The notes below the pieces were generated by a model. That model made no database searches. It saw nothing but the letters and a program-made list of their open reading frames with translations, and was not told where the DNA came from. From NCBI GenBank assembly GCA_950069165.1, contig CATMIT010000035.1:1-13663 (forward strand): a DNA stretch of 13,663 nucleotides, written 5' to 3'. The stretch's first letter is position 1, and every line of letters starts with the position of its first letter. Positions 1-7,172 of this stretch are shown piece after piece. Source of the DNA: an uncultured Flavobacteriales bacterium (GTDB taxonomy: Bacteria > Bacteroidota > Bacteroidia > Flavobacteriales > BACL11). The translations under genes and the position numbers were made by a program.

Positions 1-504
1 AATAATAAATCTTGTTGATGTATATTGGTAATTTACATAAGCGCTTTGCATCCTCGTACCATTTGCATCAATAGTTGTAGTTGTTCCTTTTGGAATGGTA
101 AATGGTTGACAACCTAATGAAGAAATCAAAGTATATGTAGCAGCAGAAATACAAAAAGGAACTTCTTTCATATTAATAAAAATGTTTTTAATAAAAGTTT
201 GTAGTGGATAAAACACCCCCCCATTTTCAATACTTATACTACCAGAAGTATGGGCGAAAGGCATGTTTTTTATTTGGAATGCAACAGAAGTAATTGCATC
301 ATCATTTACTGCAATAATAGCAAAATCAGCCTTTTTTATTTTTCTAATATCAGTTCCAAAATCTGCATTGACCTTTTCGGCTAACGCCCTTGCATTGTTT
401 TCATTTTTACTAATTACTTGTATAATCTGATGACCAACACAACAAAGCGCGCTCCCTAAATGATGTGCAACATTGCCAGCTCCTATTAAAATAATCTTCT
501 TCAT
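1..504 (-). CDS. Rossmann-fold DUF2520-type protein, C-terminus beyond window
   Basis: The frame opens at ATG 504 and stays open to base 1, giving 168 residues; the stop lies outside the window. The N-terminus is a Rossmann nucleotide-binding fold with GAGNVA at residues 8-13. It is followed by AVNDDAI (65-71), HTSGS (85-89), GVFYPLQTF (96-104) and PFCI (116-119). This series of motifs is that of the predicted NAD(P)-binding Rossmann-like/DUF2520 family, related in fold to ProC and F420-dependent reductases; the substrate is unknown. From about residue 120 the sequence is Thr-rich and no longer clearly matches the helical second domain. A loose alignment of YVNYQYTSTRFI (157-168) to the family's usual AVFxNNFTNHLY segment is possible. 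The gene is divergent from ccsBA. A run of seven G on the coding strand (216-222 of the window) lies just before GVFYPLQTF, and the frame is intact through it. Confidence 0.7.
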   Translation of the reverse strand, partial: MKKIILIGAGNVAHHLGSALCCVGHQIIQVISKNENNARALAEKVNADFGTDIRKIKKADFAIIAVNDDAITSVAFQIKNMPFAHTSGSISIENGGVFYPLQTFIKNIFINMKEVPFCISAATYTLISSLGCQPFTIPKGTTTTIDANGTRMQSAYVNYQYTSTRFII

Positions 505-536
505 ACTTTTGAAGCGAAATTAGTTTTTTAAGCAAA

Positions 537-544
537 CAAAATTA
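537..544 (-). promoter_or_regulatory. Putative -7 box for the DUF2520 gene
   Basis: On the minus strand these bases read TAATTTTG, a full match to the Bacteroidota -7 consensus TAnnTTTG. They lie 32 bases before the ATG at 504. No well-spaced -33 TTTG was found; the nearest is 23 bases upstream of the box. The box abuts the opposite-strand box at 545-552. Confidence 0.5.
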
Positions 545-552
545 TAGTTTTG
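545..552 (+). promoter_or_regulatory. Putative -7 box for ccsBA-bshB1
   Basis: The sequence TAGTTTTG matches TAnnTTTG and ends 18 bases before the ATG at 571. A transcription start a few bases after it would give a leader of roughly 10-15 bases. It would also leave a TTG at 550 outside the message, which supports the ATG as the start of ccsBA. No clear -33 element is visible. Confidence 0.5.
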
Positions 553-570
553 CAAACTAATTATTTCCAA

Positions 571-3500
571 ATGATTAATCGACTTTTCAACTTTCTATCA
601 TCCACGAAGTTTGCAGCAATATTGTTGTTTGCTTTCGCTTTTTCCATTGGTTATGCCACTTTTATTGAAAACGATTTTGGCACAAGAGCAGCTAAAGCCC
701 TTATATTTAATGCTTGGTGGTTGGAAGCAATACTGATTTTATTATGCCTTAGTTTGATGCTGAATGTTATCAAAAATAATATGTTTTGTTGGAGTAAAAT
801 CACGATTTTAGTTTATCATCTTGCTTTTATTATTATTCTGATTGGGGCTGGCACTACCAGATATTTTGGTACTGAAGGCATGATGCATATAAGAGAAGGA
901 AGGATGGAAAATAAATTTGTTTCTGATAATTTGTATTTGCAAATAAAAGTAGATGATAAAGAATTTCAGTATGAGTATGACAAAAGGCTTTTTCTTTCCC
1001 CTATTAGCAATAATAATTTCTCTATTCCTATCAATTTTCTGGAAAATGATATAAGCATAAAATATGCCGATTTTATTCCAAATGTAAAAGATTCATTAAT
1101 AGATGATGCGGGTGGTGGCAAAGCTATTATTCATTTGGTTGTACCGGGAAATAACGGCATGCAATCTGTTTTTCTTTTAGATGGTGAGCAAAAAATTATT
1201 GATAACAACACCTTTACTTTAAATAACCCGCAAGAAAAGGCAATCAATTTATTTTACAATGATAGTTTAATGTTGGTGGCCAATTTTGATATTGAAAGTA
1301 TGAGTATGCTCGATAGAAGCACTGCAACTCTGCCTAAAAACCAAAGGAATACTTTAACAAAAAAGAAATTATATTCTGCTGAAAATTTGCAATTTGTGAT
1401 AAAGGAAATTCATGCAAAAGCTCAAATTATTTCTGCCAGCAAATCTTTAAAAATGGAAAATGGAGCAGAAGATGCGCTCATTGTAAATGTGAATTGTAAT
1501 GGAGCAAGCAAACAAATTGAACTCATTGGCGGTAGTGGATTTGTGAGCCCTAAAAATAAATTTTCCTTAGGCAAATTGAATTTCACCATTTCCTATGGAG
1601 CAAAATATTTGCAAACGCCATTTTATGTTAAGTTAAAGGACTTTCAATTAGAAAGGTATGCCGGTTCCTTGAGCCCTTCCTCCTTTGCATCTGAGGTAAG
1701 TGTAATTGATGGAAAGACGGAAAAAGATTATCGTATTTTTATGAATAATGTTTTGAATTATAAGGGTTATCGGCTTTTCCAATCCTCTTATGATAAGGAT
1801 GAGAAAGGCACTATTTTATCGGTTAACCATGATTGGTGGGGCACACTTATAACCTATATCGGTTATGGGCTTTTGTTTTTGGGCATTGTGCTTACTTTTT
1901 TCTCTTACAATACAAGATTTAGGATGCTCAGCATGAAGTTGAAACTGATGAAACAGAAAACATTTTTGCTTCTTTTGGTTTTTGGCTTTTCTTTTTCTAG
2001 TACAAATGCTATGGAATTTGAAGAAAATGTGGATAGTTTGCTTAAAGCGAATTTGATTGATGCCACTCATGCAAAAAGGGCCGAACAACTTTTGGTACAG
2101 GATAATGGCGGAAGGGTAAAGCCACTAAGCACTTTATCTTCCCAATACATCCGAAAAATATCACGAAAGCAAGAATTGTATGGGCAATCTGCTACCCAAA
2201 TACTAATTGGAATGATGAGCAATCCTGTTGCTTGGGGCAATATTCCTCTGGTTAAAGTGTCAAATCCAGAGCTTAAAAATATTTTGGATACCCAAAAGAA
2301 ATTAGTAAGCTTTATTCAATTATTTAAAAAAGATGGAACTTATAAACTAAATAAGTTTGTAGAAGATGCATACAACAAACAACCCCGAAACAGAGATAAA
2401 TTCGATAAAGATGTAATTGCAGTTGACGAAAGAGTAAACCTTTGCTATCTTATCTTTAGTGGGGGATTTTTACGGCTTTTTCCACTTGCAAACGATAGCA
2501 ATAATGTATGGCATCCTTATTCTAAAAATGAACTTTTTTCTTCCAATGATTCCTTATTTGTGACTAACATTATGAGTATGTATTTCAATGCCATCAAGTC
2601 GGCAAAAGAAAATAAGGATTGGACAACCGCAACTGAGATTCTGGACTATATTCAGAAATTTCAAGAAAAATATGGAGGAGCCGTAATCCCCCCTACTTAC
2701 AAAACAAAATGGGAGGTCTATTATAATAATTTACAGCTTTTCTCTAAATTATTTATGGGCTACTTTATGCTTGGATTTTTGCTTTTGGTCTTTGTAATTA
2801 TACAAATATTTAAGAATCGAAAATGGCTTAACGCATTGGTTACAATCCTAAAATGGCTGATATATAGTAGCTTTGCACTGCATACCATTGGGCTTATTGT
2901 TAGGGGGGTAATTTCAGGGCATGCCCCTTGGAGTAATGGTTATGAATCTATGATTTATATTGCCTGGGCAACTCTACTTTCTGGTGTGCTTTTCAGCCGG
3001 AAATCTGCACTTACATTGGTAGCCACAACTATTGTTGCATCCCTTTTGCTAATGGTTGCTCATTTGAACTGGCTGGACCCTGAAATTACAAATTTGGTGC
3101 CAGTTTTAAAATCCTATTGGCTGATGATACATGTGGCCATTATTACGGCAAGCTATGGATTTTTGGCTTTAGGGGCCATGCTTGGGCTTTTTGCACTTTG
3201 GCTTATTTTTATTGGTAATTTTTCAGGGAAAAATAAGATTGATTTAGTTTGTGAAGAGATAACTATTATCAATGAAAAATCCTTAACTATTGGACTTTAT
3301 ATGCTAACGATTGGCACTTTTTTGGGTGGGATTTGGGCGAACGAATCATGGGGAAGATATTGGGGATGGGATCCGAAAGAAACTTGGGCCATGGTTAGTA
3401 TTTTGGTTTACGCCATTATTTTGCATTTGCGTTTTATTCCCGCATTGCAAAGTCGCTATGTGTTTAACTTGGCATCTGTTATTGGTATTTGGTCTATTAT

Positions 3501-3663
3501 TATGACTTATTTTGGAGTTAATTATTACCTTTCCGGATTACACTCTTATGCTGCTGGAGACCCAATGCCAATTCCTTCTTTTGTGTATTACTTAATTGGG
3601 ATTATGGTAGTTTCTGCTATTTTAGCAAAGTTGAATTTTAAACCCTCTGAAAATGAAAGTTGA
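571..3663 (+). CDS. ccsBA: Fused cytochrome c synthase CcsBA (System II, ResB-CcsA)
   Basis: This is the membrane heme exporter and ligase that attaches heme to CXXCH of apocytochromes c outside the cytoplasmic membrane. From ATG 571 it has 1030 residues. The N-terminal half is ResB/CcsB-like, with transmembrane (TM) helices in the first 100 residues and a large extracytoplasmic domain up to another TM near 430-450. An internal hydrophobic segment (about 463-480) leads into a second extracytoplasmic stretch with VQDNGGRVKPL, usual in Bacteroidota fusions. The C-terminal CcsA half carries the heme-handling WWD motif, with WGWDPKETW at 931-939. Candidate heme-ligand histidines are H83 (TM of the ResB half), H784 (in HAPWSNGYESM), H854 (TM) and H991. 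A TTG seven codons upstream is the longest possible start, but the ATG fits the family N-terminus and the -7 box better. The last 11 bases overlap bshB1. Confidence 0.95.
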   Translation: MINRLFNFLSSTKFAAILLFAFAFSIGYATFIENDFGTRAAKALIFNAWWLEAILILLCLSLMLNVIKNNMFCWSKITILVYHLAFIIILIGAGTTRYFGTEGMMHIREGRMENKFVSDNLYLQIKVDDKEFQYEYDKRLFLSPISNNNFSIPINFLENDISIKYADFIPNVKDSLIDDAGGGKAIIHLVVPGNNGMQSVFLLDGEQKIIDNNTFTLNNPQEKAINLFYNDSLMLVANFDIESMSMLDRSTATLPKNQRNTLTKKKLYSAENLQFVIKEIHAKAQIISASKSLKMENGAEDALIVNVNCNGASKQIELIGGSGFVSPKNKFSLGKLNFTISYGAKYLQTPFYVKLKDFQLERYAGSLSPSSFASEVSVIDGKTEKDYRIFMNNVLNYKGYRLFQSSYDKDEKGTILSVNHDWWGTLITYIGYGLLFLGIVLTFFSYNTRFRMLSMKLKLMKQKTFLLLLVFGFSFSSTNAMEFEENVDSLLKANLIDATHAKRAEQLLVQDNGGRVKPLSTLSSQYIRKISRKQELYGQSATQILIGMMSNPVAWGNIPLVKVSNPELKNILDTQKKLVSFIQLFKKDGTYKLNKFVEDAYNKQPRNRDKFDKDVIAVDERVNLCYLIFSGGFLRLFPLANDSNNVWHPYSKNELFSSNDSLFVTNIMSMYFNAIKSAKENKDWTTATEILDYIQKFQEKYGGAVIPPTYKTKWEVYYNNLQLFSKLFMGYFMLGFLLLVFVIIQIFKNRKWLNALVTILKWLIYSSFALHTIGLIVRGVISGHAPWSNGYESMIYIAWATLLSGVLFSRKSALTLVATTIVASLLLMVAHLNWLDPEITNLVPVLKSYWLMIHVAIITASYGFLALGAMLGLFALWLIFIGNFSGKNKIDLVCEEITIINEKSLTIGLYMLTIGTFLGGIWANESWGRYWGWDPKETWAMVSILVYAIILHLRFIPALQSRYVFNLASVIGIWSIIMTYFGVNYYLSGLHSYAAGDPMPIPSFVYYLIGIMVVSAILAKLNFKPSENES

Positions 3664-4354
3664 TGTTTTAGTTTTTGGTGCTCACCCAGATGATGTAGAG
3701 TTGGGCTGTGGAGGAACTGTTATCAAATTGGTAGAACAAGGGAAAAAGGTAGGAATTATTGATTTGACAAAAGGGGAATTGGGGACAAGAGGAACTACCC
3801 AAAGCAGAAGGGTAGAATGTGAAAATGCCACAAAAATATTAGGAGTTGCTGTGCGAGAGAACATGAATTTTGAAGATGGTTTCTTTAAGGATGATGAAGC
3901 ACATAAATTGGCTCTCATTAAAAAGATAAGAGAATATTGCCCTGAAATAGTAATTGCCAATGCCTCAACTGATAGGCACCCTGATCATGGAAGGGCCTCA
4001 CAAATAGTAGTGGATGCTTGCTTTTTATCGGGCTTGGAAAAGGTAAACGCTAAGCAAAAAGTTTGGCGACCAAAAGCCATTTATCATTATATTCAGTTCA
4101 ACCATTTACAGCCCGATTTTGTAATAGATATCAGTAGGCAAATGGAGAAAAAAATAGAAGCAGTAAAAGCATATAAAACCCAATTCTATAACTCAGATTC
4201 TAAAGAAACGGAAACCATCATTTCAAAAAAGGGATTTCTGGAAAGTGTAAAATATAGGGCGCAAGATTTAGGAAGGCAAGCAAATTGTGAATTTGCTGAG
4301 GGGTTTATTGCTCATCAAATGTTAAAAGTAGATTCCTTTTTTGATATAAAGTAG
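3653..4354 (+). CDS. bshB1: Bacillithiol biosynthesis deacetylase BshB1
   Basis: The product has 233 residues and is a LmbE/PIG-L zinc deacetylase. BshB1 removes acetyl from GlcNAc-malate to give glucosamine-malate, the second step of bacillithiol synthesis, in the cytosol. Zinc-site motifs are AHPDD at 10-14 and HPDH at 109-112. BshB1-specific stretches are TKGELGTRGT (39-48) and, near the C-terminus, KAYKTQFYNS and a segment around RAQDLGRQ. Length and motif order are those of complete BshB1. The ATG lies inside the end of ccsBA in another frame (11-base overlap), so the two are probably co-transcribed and translationally coupled. The partner genes bshA and bshC are not in this window. The gene ends three bases before the stop of the convergent LRR gene. 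Confidence 0.95.
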   Translation: MKVDVLVFGAHPDDVELGCGGTVIKLVEQGKKVGIIDLTKGELGTRGTTQSRRVECENATKILGVAVRENMNFEDGFFKDDEAHKLALIKKIREYCPEIVIANASTDRHPDHGRASQIVVDACFLSGLEKVNAKQKVWRPKAIYHYIQFNHLQPDFVIDISRQMEKKIEAVKAYKTQFYNSDSKETETIISKKGFLESVKYRAQDLGRQANCEFAEGFIAHQMLKVDSFFDIK

Positions 4355-4373
4355 ATTTTATTCAATAAAAATC
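4354..4373. terminator. AT-rich inverted repeat at convergent gene ends
   Basis: GATTTTATT, one spacer base, then AATAAAAATC form an inverted repeat with a single bulge. It covers the 3-base gap between the ends of bshB1 and the LRR gene and extends into the LRR gene's last codons. With no G/C core it would be a weak bidirectional terminator at best. Confidence 0.3.
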
Positions 4374-5116
4374 TTCTTCTCCACAGTACCATCATTATAG
4401 ATGTAGAATAATACTTCTTTCTTTTTGAAATGTGTCTTTTGACCTAAAATATCAATTATTTTAATAAGCTCTTTGTTTGTAGTATACTCTTTGATAGCAG
4501 TTCCGCTACAATTTGTATTAAAGTAGTGTTGATTATCAATACTGCCATTAGCAAAAGTCCAATTATTATTTGCATAATTAATATTATTCACTTCAATACA
4601 ATATAAATTAGGATTGTTAGTAATCAGCAGAGAATCTAATGATATAGTATTTCCATTTTTAATATTTAAATTCGTTAGTAAACTATTTCTACAAAACATC
4701 TGTATCAAGAAACTATTATTACTTAAATCTAGTGAAGTTAATGGATTATTCCCACATCTTAAAATCATTAATGATAGGTTGTTTTGTAAGTTCAAATTTG
4801 TGATTTGATTCCCTCCACAAAATAACCGACTAAGTAAACTATTATTGCTTACATCCAGATTTGTTAACTGATTGCCACTACATCTTAAAATTTTTAAATT
4901 TACAAAATCTTCAATTCCTGTTAAATCTGAGATATTCTGATTAAATACCAATAATGATATTACAGTATCAATAGAAGACATCAGCACATAGTCATCCAGA
5001 ACATTGTCATACCCTAAATTAATAAGGGCTTGTTCAAAATTATCATCAGGAACATAAGTGTTTTGTGCTAAGCCAAAAAAAGGGAAGGCAAATAAAAGTA
5101 AAAATAGTTTTGTCAT
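4358..5116 (-). CDS. Secreted leucine-rich-repeat protein with short T9SS-like tail
   Basis: The product has 252 residues. A signal peptide covers about residues 1-17 (ending GLAQ). It is followed by a conserved flavobacterial N-terminal segment (TYVPDDNFEQALINLGYD, 20-37) and a lead-in ISDLTGIEDF. Four 21-residue leucine-rich repeats span 72-155, each with Cys at the eighth position and an LTNLDLSNN-like half; a degenerate fifth follows. After a Cys-containing cap (about 170-204) the C-terminus (about 213-252) has the IIDILGQKT and FYIYNDGTVEKK pattern. In flavobacterial secreted proteins that tail takes the place of the usual T9SS type A domain. The protein is probably exported and surface-bound; the ligand is unknown. 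It has its own -7-like box, and a terminator isolates it from the upstream gene, so it is likely monocistronic. Confidence 0.85.
   Translation of the reverse strand: MTKLFLLLFAFPFFGLAQNTYVPDDNFEQALINLGYDNVLDDYVLMSSIDTVISLLVFNQNISDLTGIEDFVNLKILRCSGNQLTNLDVSNNSLLSRLFCGGNQITNLNLQNNLSLMILRCGNNPLTSLDLSNNSFLIQMFCRNSLLTNLNIKNGNTISLDSLLITNNPNLYCIEVNNINYANNNWTFANGSIDNQHYFNTNCSGTAIKEYTTNKELIKIIDILGQKTHFKKKEVLFYIYNDGTVEKKIFIE
4652..4903 (-). repeat. Four 63-bp units encoding 21-residue LRRs
   Basis: Residues 72-155 of the LRR protein split into four consecutive 21-residue units beginning at V72, S93, L114 and S135. The consensus is xxLxxLxCxxNxLTNLDLSNN. Cysteines fall at 79, 100, 121 and 142, exactly 21 apart. 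At DNA level the units have diverged, so they are old repeats, not a recent tandem expansion. Confidence 0.85.
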
Positions 5117-5132
5117 AACTATTGGTTTTGCT

Positions 5133-5140
5133 CAAAATTA
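5133..5140 (-). promoter_or_regulatory. Putative -7 box for the LRR gene
   Basis: On the minus strand these bases read TAATTTTG, matching TAnnTTTG, 16 bases before the ATG at 5116. The expected -33 position falls in the T-tract of the upstream terminator and is T-rich but lacks a clear TTTG. Confidence 0.5.
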
Positions 5141-5164
5141 CAATAAATAAATTTATGTATAAAA

Positions 5165-5186
5165 AAAGCCGAGCAAACTCGGCTTT
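5165..5186 (-). terminator. Intrinsic terminator after the Asp-box T9SS gene
   Basis: A perfect 9-bp stem AAAGCCGAG / CTCGGCTTT encloses the loop CAAA (6 bp of it is the GC-rich GCCGAG/CTCGGC core). On the minus strand it is followed by a run of seven T, and it sits 22 bases past the stop at 5209. The other side is also T-rich (TTTCTTTT), so it could work in both directions. It separates the T9SS gene from the LRR gene. Confidence 0.85.
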
Positions 5187-5208
5187 CTTTTATTCTTGTA
5201 ACTAAATA

Positions 5209-7119
5209 CTATTTAGTTACTACCAATTTGTTGCTAAATAATTTTCCAGCAATTACCGTATTGATATAGTAAATTCCAGCATCATAGTTTTCTACATTTA
5301 GGATTACTAAATGATTTCCTTTATTAAGGGTAGTGCTGCTACTATAAATTGCTCTACCCAAAACATCCACTACATTAATACTCACTTTTGAGGTTTTCTT
5401 AATTGTAAAATTAATAGAAGTTTGATTGTTAGTAGGATTAGGATAAATATCCAAACTCAAATTATTTTCTATTGGATTATTGTCTATTGCAGAAACAATA
5501 AAATTCGTATCCAATTCCAGATAAACAATATCATTCATCCCTACTGCATCCTCATCTCCCCTAACTGTTAATCCTGGCTCCATGTCTTTTTGGTACACCA
5601 ATCTTACTTTATCATCCACATCTCTTTCCATAGAAGCAAATACGCATTCTCCCATTCCTAAAAATAAAGAAACAGGCGTAATGTCAATTGGGTCGGTCCA
5701 AGTCATTCCGCCATCATGTGATTTTATAATATTTACATGGCGGTAATTCTGTGCGCCATTATCATATATTTCCATTAGTGATGAAAAAGAAACATAAATG
5801 CTTCCACCAGCATCTATCCCAACGCTTGGCATTGAGGAAAGAGAAGCAAAATAAGTAGCAATATCAACATAGGTTAAAGTGCTGTCGCCATCCAAATCTT
5901 CAGCCCCAGCAATTATACTCACATTGTCTGACCACCAAACAGAATTAGAAATCTGACTTCCTGCTGTATCGGGTCCAATATTTTCATTCCAATACAATAA
6001 ACCATTTGTTCCTGGGAAGTAGGAAGTATTTCCATCTGCCAAATCAGCATCTAATACTCTCATATTGCCTGCAAAAACATGTGCCATTCCGTTATTATCA
6101 AGTAATAATGCGCCACATCCATCCGTAGTAAAAAGCGAATCCATTACGCCATCTAAATCCAAATCAATACCATCATCCGCACTATATTTGTCAACAGGGA
6201 AATCAAGAACAGTGGTTCTTGTCCATGTATCTCCATTATCAGTAGATTTGATAATAAAAGTATCGTCCCATCCACCAAAAAATGCTACACAAATAATATC
6301 TCCTTGGGCTTTTATGGTATAACTATCTCCTCCAAAGCTGTTAAAATAAGAGGTGTCCAAAGATGGTAATTGCATATCTTTAATATCCCATGTAGCTCCC
6401 CCATCTAATGAACGATAATAAACCAATGCACCATCTAATCCATTAAAAGGTAATCCTCCAAAATTAGAAGATGCCGTAACAGCTATCATGTGAATACTCT
6501 CTCCGTTGGCTCCTCCAACTGCCGAACGATTCCAAATCATATAGCGATAAGTTCCTAAAGTATCTTGTGAAGAAATAATTTGCTCAGTCCAAGCCCCTGT
6601 TCCTATAGTATTTCTGTAAGTCATTTGCACATAGGAATTAGCAGTGTTGTGGGCAATAGAAATCTCTCTTCCAGAATTTGTAGCAAGCATAGAAGGCCAG
6701 CCACATCTTGAAGTTTCTAAGCGAGAAGATGGTTGTGAGCCCCAAGCTGTTCCATCATAAAAATTGTAGCCGGTTCCCCTATCTGTCCAAGAAGTGTTAA
6801 ATTCAGTACTTCTTGTCCATGCTACAGAAATTGTACCATCATGGTGATGCAGAATTCTATCCATAACAGTAGCGTTGGATTGCAAATCGTAAGTAGTAGT
6901 ACCTACAATATACTCGTTAATTGAGCTTGCCATTCTCATAGAAGCAGTAACTGGGTTTGGCTCCCTTATCAAATCTTTCAACACCTCATCTCCGCCCATA
7001 ATCACTTTGTCATCAATTACAGCAATATCAGAAGCATTTAATACTGTATTTGGAGACATCTGAGCCATCAAATTCGCGCCAAACAGTAATGTAAAAATAA
7101 ATAGTAGTGCTTTTTTCAT
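5209..7119 (-). CDS. Secreted Asp-box (sialidase/BNR-like) protein with T9SS type A sorting domain
   Basis: The product has 636 residues. A signal peptide covers 1-20 (ending LMAQ). The body (about 70-540) carries three Asp boxes: SLDGGATW (237-244), STDNGDTW (292-299) and SHDGGMTW (467-474). Asp boxes mark the turns of beta-propellers as in sialidases and BNR proteins, but I could not identify a catalytic FRIP motif or arginine triad, so no enzyme activity is claimed. Two acidic segments, around 315-328 (containing DLDLDGVMD) and 406-419 (containing DLDGDS), resemble calcium-binding loops. A canonical type A sorting domain lies at about 556-636, starting DIYPNP, with VDVLGR and AGIYYI further on. 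It would direct outer-membrane secretion through T9SS and surface attachment. The gene lies 53 bases after the glycosyltransferase stop, with no strong promoter (a TAAATTTA partial match is present), so read-through from upstream is possible. A strong terminator follows. Confidence 0.82.
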   Translation of the reverse strand: MKKALLFIFTLLFGANLMAQMSPNTVLNASDIAVIDDKVIMGGDEVLKDLIREPNPVTASMRMASSINEYIVGTTTYDLQSNATVMDRILHHHDGTISVAWTRSTEFNTSWTDRGTGYNFYDGTAWGSQPSSRLETSRCGWPSMLATNSGREISIAHNTANSYVQMTYRNTIGTGAWTEQIISSQDTLGTYRYMIWNRSAVGGANGESIHMIAVTASSNFGGLPFNGLDGALVYYRSLDGGATWDIKDMQLPSLDTSYFNSFGGDSYTIKAQGDIICVAFFGGWDDTFIIKSTDNGDTWTRTTVLDFPVDKYSADDGIDLDLDGVMDSLFTTDGCGALLLDNNGMAHVFAGNMRVLDADLADGNTSYFPGTNGLLYWNENIGPDTAGSQISNSVWWSDNVSIIAGAEDLDGDSTLTYVDIATYFASLSSMPSVGIDAGGSIYVSFSSLMEIYDNGAQNYRHVNIIKSHDGGMTWTDPIDITPVSLFLGMGECVFASMERDVDDKVRLVYQKDMEPGLTVRGDEDAVGMNDIVYLELDTNFIVSAIDNNPIENNLSLDIYPNPTNNQTSINFTIKKTSKVSINVVDVLGRAIYSSSTTLNKGNHLVILNVENYDAGIYYINTVIAGKLFSNKLVVTK

Positions 7120-7172
7120 AATCTTGTTTTTTTAGGTTAAAAATAATTGAGCGGTAAATTTATAAATATTTT

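Noticed and set aside
5209..7119. Sialidase enzyme call for the Asp-box protein
   Set aside because: Three Asp boxes are present, but I could not find the FRIP motif or arginine triad, so catalytic function is not supported.
7120..7172. Promoter for the T9SS gene
   Set aside because: Only a partial -7 match (TAAATTTA) was seen and no -33 element, too weak to list.
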